Shown one piece after another: positions 44,376-55,759 of a stretch of DNA of 64,000 bases; the stretch's first letter is position 1; every line of letters begins with the position of its first letter. The stretch comes from Schistosoma haematobium (lineage: Eukaryota > Platyhelminthes > Trematoda > Strigeidida > Schistosomatidae). The stretch lies in NCBI RefSeq assembly GCF_000699445.3, contig NC_067195.1, positions 56,710,465 to 56,774,464 of the forward strand, written 5' to 3'. The notes beneath the pieces were generated by a model, which was given only the letters and a program-made list of their open reading frames with translations, made no database searches and was not told the DNA's origin. Made by a program: the position numbers and the translations under genes.

Positions 44376-47300
44376 GTTTGAATGACAACACAGAGTGTCA
44401 GTACTTCACTTTTTATGCCTTAAACACTGGTAAATGGGAAAAAAGAATCCTAGCTAAAAGTGCTTGTTTGACACTCGTTACAAATGTAATGCATTCAAAA
44501 ATAAATCTGTATTTTAATGATAATCTTGGATCTGATCAAGAATAAATTCTTCAGAATGCTAGTTTGAAGGTGTCGAGTGTGAATTTAAGTAATTTCACTT
44601 CCAACATCCTGATGAAATTTTAATACACTTTAATTATGATAATGTATGCAGTTGCTTGGTAAATGGTAATATTTTGAAATTAAGGCTTGATACCAGAATC
44701 TTACGTACGTTGATGTCGACACAAAAACCAGAAGTACTTCTGAATAGGTGGCTGCAAAAATGAATATATCTACTTTTTTGAATCTCCTTTTCTTTCAAGG
44801 CTTCTAATGAACTCATATATATTTATTCTAGTTTCCTTGAGATTAGTGTGGTCTCGTAATTTTCATTTTTTTGTCCGGTTTGTTACTTTTTAACTGCAAA
44901 CAGTTACTTATTTTCCTGTGATATACAAAACGATAAGTATAATAAGTCAGCAGAAAATCATTATGACGAAGTGTACGCTTAAAAATTCATATAATAGGTA
45001 AATCAATGAAAAAATACTTTGAACAAAAACACAAGCAAGATAGCTTTCTTTCACGGTAAAGATGTATTTTGATTTGTGTAAAGAGCAGAACTTCTCTCAT
45101 CGACGTGTTTTACATTATACATTTTAAGGTCAGATTAACGTTTTCACACCACCACAGATAACCCAGGTGATAGAAAGGATTTCGGGCTTTATTACACGTA
45201 GACAAACTGCAGTATCTTTACCAATACAAGTAATTAGAGACAATATGAACTTGAATATTTTCAAAAGATTTTAACCAAGACTAAGTAAATGTTCAAACTC
45301 ACTCTAATTATATAGAAGCAAAGTGCATGCAATACTTAAAGACAGCGTTCTTCCTTATTATTACTGTTCGGTCACCTTTTTATCTGGTCTATTTCTTACC
45401 TCTGTTCTGATGTAAAGTGTGGTAACCTAAAGCGACGCCCATTTGTCTCAGATACTACATTATTTATGACTCATAAAAGTTAATTTTTACTATAGACCGA
45501 CATAAGCTAAAAGAATTGGCCAACACTTTGTCAGTGTTCCGACTGGTTCTGAATGTTTCATTTCAGTTGCCGAATGGTTCCTAGTTCAAACTGATTTTTT
45601 GTCCGATCATAAGTCCTCACAGCTGACGAATCCTAAGCCATGAATAGAGAGCTGTTTGGTAATCACTAGGTTCCAATGGTTTTTGAACTTCTTCTGTCCA
45701 TGAAAAATAAATTTATAGAAGCAATACAAATCCTACGAAATATTCAAGCATATAACTCAGTTTTGATTCGTTCTTAAGTAGGAGCTAACACTGATTAAAA
45801 ATATAGGCGTTCCATGTTATCTTTTTCTTTCTTTTTTTCAAAAGGAAAAATACGTCTGTGTATTGAAAGGAATACCGAGGATAGTTCTGACAAATCATTT
45901 ATTAGCATACGTATGATGTTGGTGTTTGTTTTCTATACTTAACTAACTGTACTCTCCTATACATGTTCAAAATCCTATTCACTAGTCACTTGAATAATTA
46001 TCTAGCTTTTCATCAAAAAACTCAAAAAATGTATGTCAGGTTGTATTGGACTACAAATTGACAAATTAAATAGTTATTTATTATTGAAAAATAACGAAAA
46101 ACGAGAGTGCATATCAGTGCTATTTCCTTTTATCATGTCATCTGATAAAATAATGGTATTATTAGACAGTCCACTGCTTGAAGGAATACTTCTTAATTAG
46201 CAAATAACTCCTAAACCTTATAAAAACAGATGAGGTATTCACGAATTTTAGAAATGCTTTCTTTGTTGATACAGATAGTTCTTATACTCAGTTTTTCAAC
46301 TTAACGGAACTAAATAACCAACCACTCACTCATGTAACCCGATTCATACCATCCTTTTTGTGTGGTGGACAGTAATCCTAACTGGTTATCTAAACCAATT
46401 TATGTAGAATGAGGTTCAAAGCTACAACTATATGGCAGAGATCTACCTGACTTGATAATGCGAAATTTGCCTAGAAATATTAGAGCTTAGCTAATTTAGC
46501 TTACTATGGACTCTTTCTTTTTTTCTTATGTCATTTTCCCAAAAAACCTTTCCATTAATTAGTTTACTTAACTCAAGGGATATAACAGTTTTCACAAAAA
46601 ATCGAATTGTTTGTCATTTCCTAGAGGTTTAGCTAAAATATGAATGTTTGTATCAGAAGAACAACAATAATAATAGAATAACCTTGATTTATTTACTATG
46701 TAGACTATTTGCAGTTTCTTACAACCTCAAAACAACATTACTTATTGTTAAAACGAGTGTGCATACTTGATGTCATGTTTAACGAGATGTTTTGATCAAA
46801 TTTGAAATTAATAAAGAGTTAGATTTCCAAAATCTAAGGAATATGAAAAATGATATTAACCTCTCATATAATTAATTACCTTTAGGTTATATGTATAAAT
46901 AGTTTATGAGAGAAAAATGAGAAACACATGAAAATCGGTTTCTAGAAATGAAATATTAATATCGTATTTTACGTATAATACATTACTATTACAATTATTA
47001 TTTTTGCCTTAATAAATCTTGTAAAGACTGAGAGCTGAATACATAATAAATAGAAGCGAAATACCTCTACTAATTGAAAATAATTGATTTCACCAATGTA
47101 AAAAATAAATGAAGTTTAGCAATTTTCTGAACTTTGAATTCACTTTTAGTGATAAACCGATCCTTATGTATTTTAATTTTTATGATTTGGTCCTATCTTA
47201 CATCCTTTCATTTTACTGTACTTAAATAAAATTTTAAGCGTAACTTGAAATCAAACGGATTTGTCTAAGCTTTTCTGTTTTTTGTTATATTCTCAAGTTT

Positions 47301-47945
47301 AACATCTCTTTATCGTATCTGCATATATTTCATTCATATTGATATTACTTTCGAGGTTCTTCATAACATATTAGTACTTGCCGTCTTTTTGTGTTACATT
47401 AATACATACTAAGATTTCAATACAAACGTTTAGAGAATGTACAACGGTTTTTAATTATATTCACATAGAAGTCAACTGCAGAAGCTTCATCTATTTTATT
47501 CTTCTTAAAACTTTCCTGATAGATTAATAAAAATTCATGATGAATTTGCATGTTAATTTCATTAAGATATTTATGAAGTAGTCTGAATTCAGGTATCTAA
47601 GATGTGAATACTGTTTTGTTCACTTTTTTCATATATAGTTTGGATTCAATACTAGTATTAGTAAATTGAATGAACAAACTTAACCTGGCGTAGTAAATGA
47701 TCATTTTCTTAGCGTAAGATAATTATTAAGTTGACCTAAAATCCATGAAAAAAGCTACAACTAACGAAACAAAAGTTTCCTGAACAGATACTCAAGTTAT
47801 TTTCAATAGTTATTTGTCACTAAAAAACTTTATGTTTATGGATATAGATCTTTATTACTGACTTTTCCTTGTAAAGCACTTTTTATTTCAGCTTCTGAGG
47901 TTTTCCACGACAAATTATTATTTCCCAAAATATCTTTACATTTAG
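44376..47945. other. Transporter intron 2, right part
   Basis: This is AT-rich intron, 3.6 kb, with no confident exon or repeat. A microexon coding for the missing basic residues of the SLC16 TM5 signature could lie here; I could not find one by eye. Confidence 0.5.
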
Positions 47946-48181
47946 TTTTGGTTTAGCCATAGGACTCACTATGTGTGGTTCAGGTGTTGGTGCATTTGGG
48001 TCGAATTACCTTCTTGCTTGGCTCCTAAGTATTTGGAATTGGCGTGAGGTGTTATTGATCGAGTCCGCCATACTTCTGAACATTTTGGTTACAGCATCGT
48101 GTTCTCATCATTTAGATGCAGAACTAAACGCTATAACATTAGTGAAACATGAGCTGAGTTATCCTGACGGTGTAAGTCATC
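47946..48181 (+). CDS. SLC16-like transporter, exon 3
   Basis: After ATTTAG, the exon completes tyrosine and reads F-G-L-A-I-G-L-T-M-C-G-S-G-V-G, the TM5 signature, then TM6 (W-R-E-V-L-L-I-E-S-A-I-L-L-N). Compared with the SLC16 consensus Y-F-x-K-R-R-x-L-A-x-G, the stretch x-K-R-R is absent here. Two donors are possible. GTAAGT at 48172 gives phase 0, which does not fit exon 4. GTAAAG at 48182 gives phase 1, which does. I therefore set the end at 48181; the other choice would require an extra exon in the 12-kb intron. Confidence 0.78.
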
Positions 48182-49679
48182 GTAAAGGCTATCATTGTTT
48201 GATTAAAATATAATGTTACAATATTTTATTGTTCAAATCATGCAAAGTTAAAGTACGTTTATAGTCCCAAGTGGAACTTTTCTTAAAATATCTCTAAATT
48301 TCGTTTTGTAGCTATTTAAAGAACTGATTTGGCAATAGACATATATTATGAGAAGTTATGCAGCAAATTTGCAATTACTGTTTTAGATGAACTTACAGAA
48401 AAATAACATTTTTTACTTATCAACCAAAAGCATTAATTATCCATCACACTAGACTATGATACAATAGGAAAACAACTGATTATGAACAGGACTGTACTTC
48501 CTAAACATATTTCGGATTTTATTTTCATACATTAGTTTTTATCAAAGGAACAATACAGTATTTCTTGAAAGGATATTTATAACTATTCTCGTGATTAAAT
48601 AACGTTTAACAGAATTCATCCATCATAATTGAAATACTACTAGAAAAAGTTTTACTATGAATATTCCCAGGCTTTATGAATGGGTTTATGATCAACAATC
48701 ATGGATACCCAAATATAGGAATTACAGTTTCAACAATAAGCTTGTTTATTGGGTTAGATAAACTAATTCGTTGCCTTTTGGTTGGACATCTAGCATAAAA
48801 TTCTAAAAGAACGAAGGTACATTACTATGTATCTTCTTGAATATAATAACATCAGTTTGGATTTTATGAAGGTAAGGTTTTCCTTGCAATTATAGTTTCC
48901 TCACTGTCGTAAAGTATTTTGAGCTATGTACATGCTTTCACTAAGGTACTTTCGTGGCGCTAGAAATGTTTGTTATGTAAATTGATAAAATCAACCATTT
49001 TGTGTGGGTATGTAGAAACGGCCGTTTCAAATAACTTGAAATGGACATACTTTGTGTGTCAATCATTCGAGTTGTGACAATAGTTTCAGATCATTCTCCG
49101 TCATCACCTTGAAAGTACTGTTAAGCGCAATCATTTATAATAAGACGCATTTAAACTTGAAGTTACTAAAGCTTAGGTCTGCTGATTATAATGTGTGTAG
49201 ATTATAATATGACATCCATAATATCATTTTAGTGAAACTTTTGGAAACATTATCTTTGCTCAAGAAAAGAAGTTGTACTAGGTCACGATGGTTCAGACAC
49301 CGAAAGGAATATATGCATTTATTATTTGTGAAGTATCCTACTTATAATTGAAATCCAATAAGTGTTATTGGCTGCCCTCAACTGCTTAATAGTAACAGTG
49401 GTGTAATTTGTTCTCGATCCATGTTCGTCAAGGAAATTACACTAATTATTTAACTTGGAGATTTCTGTCATCAATCCGAACCTAATGGGGTGACATTAGT
49501 TACTATCCAATGACTTGATAGATGTTGGAAATGCCAGATATCCAGAAATCACTTGGTAACCGTCATGTTTTTGTGATTTTGTATTGGAAATTTGAATCTC
49601 GTTTTCACGCCAGAAGTGCCCATTTTTACCTTCAGATTGTATTTCCCACTTGCGTATGCCCGAACACCGATTACCACGA
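48182..49679. other. Transporter intron 3, left part
   Basis: AT-rich intron with no exon or repeat I can support. Confidence 0.5.
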
Positions 49680-50040
49680 CGAGCAATGCTTGGGGTCCGC
49701 GTGATTATCGTAACCAATGGTTGAAGACTCTGGATGACATGGCTCAGAATCGATCACAATGGCGTCGGTGTATATATTCCTTGTCTTCCTTTAAACTATG
49801 AAATTAAAATCACTCCATATCTTTCTTTCTGTGAACTAATTCCTTCTTCCTGTAAAATGTCCTCATATGCAATCTTTCTTTGATATATGACCGCCACTGA
49901 ATTAACTACTTCTATGAATCCAGTGTACATCTTGTTGTGCTAATGAGGTATGGCAACTTGGACCGATGCACTTATATGCCTGGTCCTACGTTGTAGCTGA
50001 CTGACTGAATAAGCTCCTAAATTATCAAACTACATTTTAA
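49680..50040 (+). mobile_element. SR2-type LINE, truncated 3' end
   Basis: The translation W-G-P-R-D-Y-R-N-Q-W-L-K-T-L-D-D-M-A-Q-N-R-S-Q-W-R matches the C-terminal tail of SR2/RTE-type LINEs; the similar tail of the element at 55.8-59.3 kb shows D-M-A-Q-N-R-R-Q-W-R. A 3' UTR of about 240 bp follows. Upstream similarity stops near 49680. Confidence 0.75.
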
Positions 50041-51187
50041 TTATCTTTTGCATTGCCCAATACTAGTAAATTTGGAATAAAGCTATATGGAGTGTTAGTT
50101 TTAGAAATGTAATTAAATGTATACATTTTTTATATTTCAGCTAGGTATGTTGTGTCAGTCGTTCGTTGCTCTTTTAATGCGCTATTTTGTGACGTTCCAC
50201 AAGGACATTTTTATACTATATATCTATGCTTGAGTTGATAGCCTATTTGTTCATGCTTCTAGCTGCTTGTAAAATATAACTTTCTCTCATCTGAACCTAG
50301 TCTTCACCCTTTAGTTAGCTGGGTTGGGATGCATAGGAATAGTTTAACTTGTCTGTAGTTGTGTCGCCGATTCTTCGTTCCGTCGCTGATTTTAGGTGGT
50401 CCCGTGATCTTTTCAAAAATATCAATAGTGAACTCTGAATTTTCAATGCTCCATTAGAGAGAGTGAGGACAATGCAACGGAGAAAATTTTCTTTTCGACG
50501 ACATCATTTTTCAATGCTGTACAATCGTACTGATAAGTTTTTTATATTACCCATAAATGCCCTTGTACAGCACAAGAAAATGATATCGTCGAAAGTGGAT
50601 TTTTTTTCTCCGAAATGTCTTCATTCTCTTTAACAAATCAATGGGCTTTTTTAAAGTTTATTAAGGTAAATGTATATTTGAAATCAATAACTCCGGCCTT
50701 TAAAGTTATTAGAATACAAATGTGAATAAACAGATTAATAGTGTTGTTTGTACACCGTGATATGAAAATTGTTTTTTGTCATATGACATCTTACAGAATG
50801 ATCGAAAGAAAGTAGATATAACAACCGATTTATTTCATGGGATTTAAGAAGAATATACATCTTAGTCGGTGCAAAAAGAAATTTTATTGTCATTAGACAG
50901 AATTATTTTAATAATCGTGTGATATATCTATCTAAATCTGGTAGTTTGAATTGTGACTTTTGACCGGATAACTACATATACAGTTTCTTCAAAGTTAATA
51001 AATAAGCAGAATGCAAATAAAAAAGTAGTGTATCAACTGATAGCATTCAACATCCTCAGACAAGTAATTTATTCAGTACATACAAGTTATCATCTATGAC
51101 AATATAACTTGTTCTATGTTGCTATCCTTTGTGAAAACAATATGTATACTTTGTTTCGTGGAGAAGATTTGTAGCTCAGGTGGATGA
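50041..51187. other. Transporter intron 3, between LINE and Penelope element
   Basis: AT-rich, no exon. Near 50460-50640, imperfect inverted copies of GAGGACAATGCAACGGAGAAA and TTTTTCTCCGAAATGTCTTC-like sequence suggest a decayed foldback, unassigned. Confidence 0.35.
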
Positions 51188-51236
51188 TTTTGGTGGAGTT
51201 TTGTTCTCTGAGCTGGGTGGCTTGGTCATGGAGCTT

Positions 51237-51266
51237 TCATCGTTCTTCTGAACGACATCATCAGCA
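51237..51266 (-). ncRNA. Hammerhead core in left Penelope arm
   Basis: The minus strand reads CTGATGA, then a stem II of TCGTTC pairing with GAACGA, then GAAA. It is the inverted copy of the core in the right arm. Stem I and stem III partners are not certain by eye. Confidence 0.6.
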
Positions 51267-51549
51267 CAAACTTCAGATAGAAGTGAAGTGTTTCACAGCT
51301 TGTTCTGTGCACCTCGATGTTGATTGGTTCATATTGACCTTAAATTTGTCATTGTTTACTTCTTTGTTTTGGTTGTGTCTCCCATTGGTTTGATTTTTGC
51401 TCCTATACTTGTGCATGATTTTCCTTATTGGTTGGTAAATTGGATTGATTTCAATATGCTTGTTGATTGCTGATTATTGTTGTTCGAAAATGGGAGAATT
51501 TCGCCAAAAGGCAGGCTTCCACTCGAGAACAAATATATTTTTTCCATGA

Positions 51550-52428
51550 GTGTCTTCGCCAGTGTGTTCTACCAACAAGTGTAAGATGTATACCTCCGAC
51601 TGCCTATTAGGATGGAAAATAGCTGAGCAAAGTGGAAGAAAAATGGTACACCTAATGAGAATGGATGCACACTACAGGATCCGCAAATACCGACACGTCA
51701 TAAAGGACCAAAAGATGGAGCTACAAAGGACACTCACGTCAGAACATTTGGAAATCTTGACAACAACCATCGAGATATCATGCAAACGACACAGAGAACA
51801 AAGAAGAAACACTGTAAAGAAAAAACTAATCAAGATCTCAAAACCACCCATGGAAGAAAACACAAACAACTGCGTGATCAATCTGTCAAAACAGCCACTA
51901 ACAAATACGGAAGAACACCTACTCCAAAAAGGATTAAACTACAATACAAGCAACGCCTCAAAGCTGGAATTCTTCGCAGCACTAGAGTCATCACTCAAAA
52001 CTTCCGGAATCAGTGAAGAAACACAACAGGAAATAAGAAAAACTATAGTACCTCTAACTCAACAGGTGAAGGAAAACAACTAACTGACTCCACAAGAACA
52101 AAAGGCTTTGAAGGAACTCAGAAATAGAAAGGATATTATCATAATACCAACGGACAAAGGACGCACCACAGTAGTCATGGACAAAAAAGAATACGTCAAA
52201 AAAGCCGAAGAACTACTTGAAGATAAGAGCACATACAAACTGATGGATACAAATCCCGTCAAAAAATTAGACAACCAGATCTCAAAGACTTTAAACAAGC
52301 TAGTCAAAGCAGGAGAAATAACAAAACAAAACCAATGGAGAATGAAATCCAATGGATTAGTACTCCCTCGATTCTACGGCAGACCAGAAATACACAAACC
52401 AAATATTCCACTACGTCCAATTGTAGCA
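51550..52428 (+). pseudogene. Penelope-type reverse transcriptase, N-terminal part
   Basis: One frame runs from 51550 with a single in-frame TAA at 52081-52083. After it come the PLE-typical blocks 'LTPQEQKALKELRN', I-I-I-P-T-D-K-G-R-T-T-V-V-M, an 'EYVKKAEELL' helix and L-P-R-F-Y-G-R-P-E-I-H-K-P...L-R-P-I-V-A. Coding then runs straight into the right arm at about 52430, and the catalytic palm (with its aspartates) and the GIY-YIG endonuclease are missing. It cannot be active. Confidence 0.85.
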
Positions 52429-52642
52429 GTCAATCAGCAATTAACAAGCATATTGAAATCAATCCAATTTACCAACCAATAAGGAAAATCATGCACAAGT
52501 ATAGGAGCAAAAATCAAACCAATGGGAGACACAACCAAAACAAAGAAGTAAACAATGACAAATTTAAGGTCAATATGAACCAATCAACATCGAGGTGCAC
52601 AGAACAAGCTGTGAAACACTTCACTTCTATCTGAAGTTTGTG

Positions 52643-52672
52643 CTGATGATGTCGTTCAGAAGAACGATGAAA
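52643..52672 (+). ncRNA. Hammerhead core in right Penelope arm
   Basis: CTGATGA (52643-52649) is followed by a stem II in which TCGTTC pairs with GAACGA, then GAAA (52669-52672). It matches the conserved hammerhead core exactly. Confidence 0.65.
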
Positions 52673-52726
52673 GCTCCATGACCAAGCCACCCAGCTCAGA
52701 GAACAAAACTCCACCAAAATTGATGA

Positions 52727-53482
52727 ATTATGCATCAAACCCAAAATCCTATATTTCAATAACGAAAAAGGTTATAAATTCTAACAGTCTAGCTATTCAA
52801 CACTTTGGATTTATGTATCTCTTCATATTATTCCATTTCATGATGTCTAACTGGCTTTCTCAAACATAGGATTGAAACGATTTATTTTACATAGTATGTC
52901 AATTTGTGAATATTCTCTTAATACTAATCGAAAGCAATCGATTATCACATAACTAGTGTATAACCATTATAACATTTACAACTACAAAGTGACTCTTTTT
53001 TATTCCACCCTTCAATTATATGTCAGATGACATGGTTGAATTATTTGATTATTATAGCTGTTACATAGTAAATCATTTTCATTTCTCTCAATACCAATTT
53101 ATATGGCTGTCTGTGCTGTTCTTCAGTTTTCTTCCATTATGTTGTTTTTATACTATCAGCAAATTTATCAGTTTAGTGAAGAATTAAATATCATAGTAAT
53201 AATAATAATAGTCACGATTGATCAGTACTGATTTTTACCAATCAGACTAAATTTATATAAAAGATTATGTGTGATTATAGAAATTTATTTTAGAATAAGT
53301 TTAGTAAAATCTACGATTTTTAACGTTCTCATTAGATGATTGTAAGTAAAATGTAATTAAAACTTGGTATCAGGTCACTTTTTTTACTGTTTAAGCAATA
53401 GTATTTATCGATCCTTACAGTTCAGTAACTTTAGTCTTTTTATAAATATTTTGGCAGACAACTATAAGTTACGTTTATTACC
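52727..53482. other. Transporter intron 3, AT-rich
   Basis: No exon or repeat is recognised between the Penelope element and the isolated hammerhead core. Confidence 0.45.
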
Positions 53483-53517
53483 CTGATGAAGTCCAGACAA
53501 GTTAGCTGGACGAAACG
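53483..53517 (+). ncRNA. Isolated hammerhead ribozyme core
   Basis: CTGATGA is followed by A, a perfect 6-bp stem II (GTCCAG and CTGGAC around a 9-nt loop), then GAAAC. The flanks allow a weak stem I (ATTA and TAAT) and a minimal ACGT stem III. This form (short stem III, CTGATGAAGTCC...GGACGAAAC) is typical of hammerheads in Penelope-like and related retroelements. No such element is otherwise recognisable around it. Confidence 0.6.
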
Positions 53518-54294
53518 TTCTAATTATTTAAATTTCAATCACTGATATTATTCTAAATATAATTTTCACATATTATAAGTTATATAGTTTAATTTACCTG
53601 TAATAATGTGAAATTTTCAAAACATTTACAATTTTTTAAATACTTGATTGAGATATAATTTCTGTTTTCAAGATAGAAGATACAAACCATCAGAACAAGT
53701 ATCCTTCTGAAGCAGATTTTGCCAGTGGTATGTATATCTTGTTTTTTAAATAATTTCACATTTTTGTACACGTTTGATTATATTATTGTCAATAAGCTTT
53801 ATCAAAGAGTGTTAAAGATGAAAAATACTGAGAAATAAACGGTTTTAAAACTACTATTTTATTTTAGTTTAAACATCTTCGTTAACATGCCTTAAATTGC
53901 TGGCTAAAGCCAACAAAATATAAAATTTCATTTTAAGAATCTTTAATTATCTAATCGTTCCGACACTTCTTTTTGTAAACTGTATACCGACTCGGTACGA
54001 AGCTGTTGATGGTTTTACAAGATGAGAGTTATAGCCATTTTCCAGTTAGTGTCGGAAGCTGTTTAAATTTATGTTAGGTCCCGATAAACATAATGAATGG
54101 TAACTTTGGGGATTCATTTATGGACCAATACTATGCGTATATTTTTATCGTATAATTGTTAAATAACTAAACTGCTCATATTCATGTCCCTCTTATTATA
54201 AGCTTTACTTTGACCTATGAACTATTATTTTACGATTTGCCATTCTTGAATTATGGCCTGTCTATTAATTCACTACCTCCCACATTCACATTTG
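53518..54294. other. Transporter intron 3, AT-rich
   Basis: No exon is recognised; it presumably contains the body of whatever element carried the hammerhead core, now decayed. Confidence 0.4.
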
Positions 54295-54560
54295 GCCAAA
54301 TCTTGTACAAATGTTGTTTCCTATTTTATGGTACAATGCGGTCTGTTTAATTGGCATATAAACCCCGTATGTTTGAAATAAATGATTCATATCGCAGAGG
54401 CTGATATTGGTGTTGTGGACTCAACTGGCTGGGCTAGGCGGAAAGCAGGACCAATCAAGACTGTAGACTGCTCGCACGTGTTTTACGCGTCTTTGATCCG
54501 ATCGATAAGTCACTGCTCTCTAATCGGCGGTCACAAGATCTAGCAATTTATTCGTGGTTG
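54295..54560 (+). mobile_element. SR2-like LINE 5' leader, solo fragment
   Basis: This region matches the leader of the LINE starting near 55760: TTTCCTATTTTATGGTAC, a TATA-like GGCATATAAA, TTTGAAATA-AATGATTCATAT, GGACTCAACTGGCT, GACCAATCA and TTTGATCCGATC in the same order. No coding region follows it. Confidence 0.7.
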
Positions 54561-54849
54561 AAATTTTGATTCGCATTTATTAATAATCTTAATTGGATAA
54601 ACTGTGCTACCCCTTCAAAATGGCCAGGATTTATGTTTTTTTACTTCCTAGATGTTTCATTCACCTGTTTGAAGATGCCTAATTTGTTTCAAATATGGGT
54701 GACTGATTTATAAGCTGCGACCATCATCAACAACTCACCTAATCAATCCTCCATTTTCTCAATAATCAGTATACAGAAGAATAACTTGTTCATGAAATGT
54801 AGATTATACGCAAATATTATTAAAATATATCTTCACCTCTATTGTTTTC
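54561..54849. other. Unassigned AT-rich intron segment
   Basis: It lies between the solo leader fragment and the unnamed repeat. Nothing is recognised. Confidence 0.4.
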
Positions 54850-55288
54850 TCATTGCCCTCGAATGCCCTGGTACGGCCGAGAGTGGGGAGAGTCCGCTTT
54901 CCCTCTCGAAATGCTCTTACATGACCAGGCGCATATAGCCTCTGCTAGGGAAGTCCTACTCACTGCCTTCTCGTAGCGGGGGTATTGTCTACAAAATTGA
55001 GAGAATGAAAAGCGAAACTCCGGTGCTTTAACCGGGTTGATGAACACGGAGAGCACATAGAGAAGTTGGAAAACCACAATTCCAAACCAATGGTGCACAT
55101 GAGCTCCAGGAACAAATTGCGTATGAACCAATCGTTGGTCACTGACTACCATGCGACTACATCTCTTAACGAAGCTCCACTGTCTTGTGGATCGGACCTT
55201 TAGGTCAAAGGCTCTGGGTGTGGCCCCCTAAGAAAACCATCTGCTTCAATTTGAGCACCCGGGCAGTATCACAGCTCTCACACAAATT
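54850..55288 (-). repeat. Unnamed ~400-bp dispersed repeat, copy 2
   Basis: This is the inverted-orientation partner of the plus-strand copy at 21321-21725. Minus-strand blocks include GTGTGAGAGCTGTGATACTG, GACCTAAAGGTC, GATCCACAAGACAGTGGAGC, CCATTGGTTTGGAATTG and ATTTCGAGAGGGAAAG. It sits directly before an SR2-like LINE, but the first copy does not, so it is not simply part of that LINE. Confidence 0.7.
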
Positions 55289-55493
55289 TGATGAGATGAT
55301 AAATATTTCAAAAAATACTATGCTCTATTCGATCAGAACTCAGGCATTTCACTTTTACTTGATAACATTCATATTTATTATCATAAATATTTTTTTATAT
55401 GCTACATCACTTATCACTTTTTATTCTCACCTCATATATCTCCATTTTTCAACTTATACAGCAGCTCGCCCATGGTGGAAACTCTGTTCTATT

Positions 55494-55667
55494 GTTGGGA
55501 TATTCAGGAAAATATGCTTCTGATTAGAGTCACACTAACTGTTACTTGGGTATATGAGGACCCAACATTATTTCGAGGGGGAGGACAGACGCGAGAAAAA
55601 TTTGAAATCCGGACATCAACTCCGGATCTCCAAAAAAAGGAAGGAGTTGGGATATTCAGGAAAATAT
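55494..55667. repeat. 22-bp direct repeat flanking ~130 bp
   Basis: GTTGGGATATTCAGGAAAAT(AT) occurs at 55494-55515 and 55646-55667. The second copy is part of a hairpin: TGGGATATT and AATATCCCA. The ~130 bp between them may be a small insertion or one unit of a longer tandem array. Confidence 0.6.
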
Positions 55668-55759
55668 CCCAAAAATTATCCTGTTAAGCCTAATGCTATC
55701 CTTGGACATGAAATGGTATCATCTTATTGGTCAATATTTATTTAACGTATCATTTTCCT

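Larger units (their letters stand above)
51188..52719 (+). mobile_element. Penelope-like element with inverted arms
   Basis: Two 288-bp arms (51188-51475 and 52432-52719) are inverted copies of each other with about one difference in the part compared. They enclose a truncated Penelope-type RT gene. Penelope-like elements carry LTR-like arms, tandem or inverted, that hold hammerhead ribozymes. Both arms here carry one. A possible GATGA flanking repeat (51183-51187, 52722-52726) may be the target duplication. It lies within the 12-kb intron of the transporter gene. Confidence 0.85.

Noticed and set aside
49496..49717. Minus-strand open frame of 73 codons
   Set aside because: It partly overlaps, in antisense, the SR2-type 3' end. 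The sense strand explains the sequence.
51184..51393. Protein-coding ORF repeated at 52514-52759 on the other strand
   Set aside because: Both are the same inverted Penelope arm read through, carrying a hammerhead core. The matching proteins reflect arm identity, not a gene pair.
51188..52719. DNA transposon with terminal inverted repeats
   Set aside because: The enclosed gene is a Penelope-type RT and the arms contain hammerheads, so the inverted arms belong to a retroelement.
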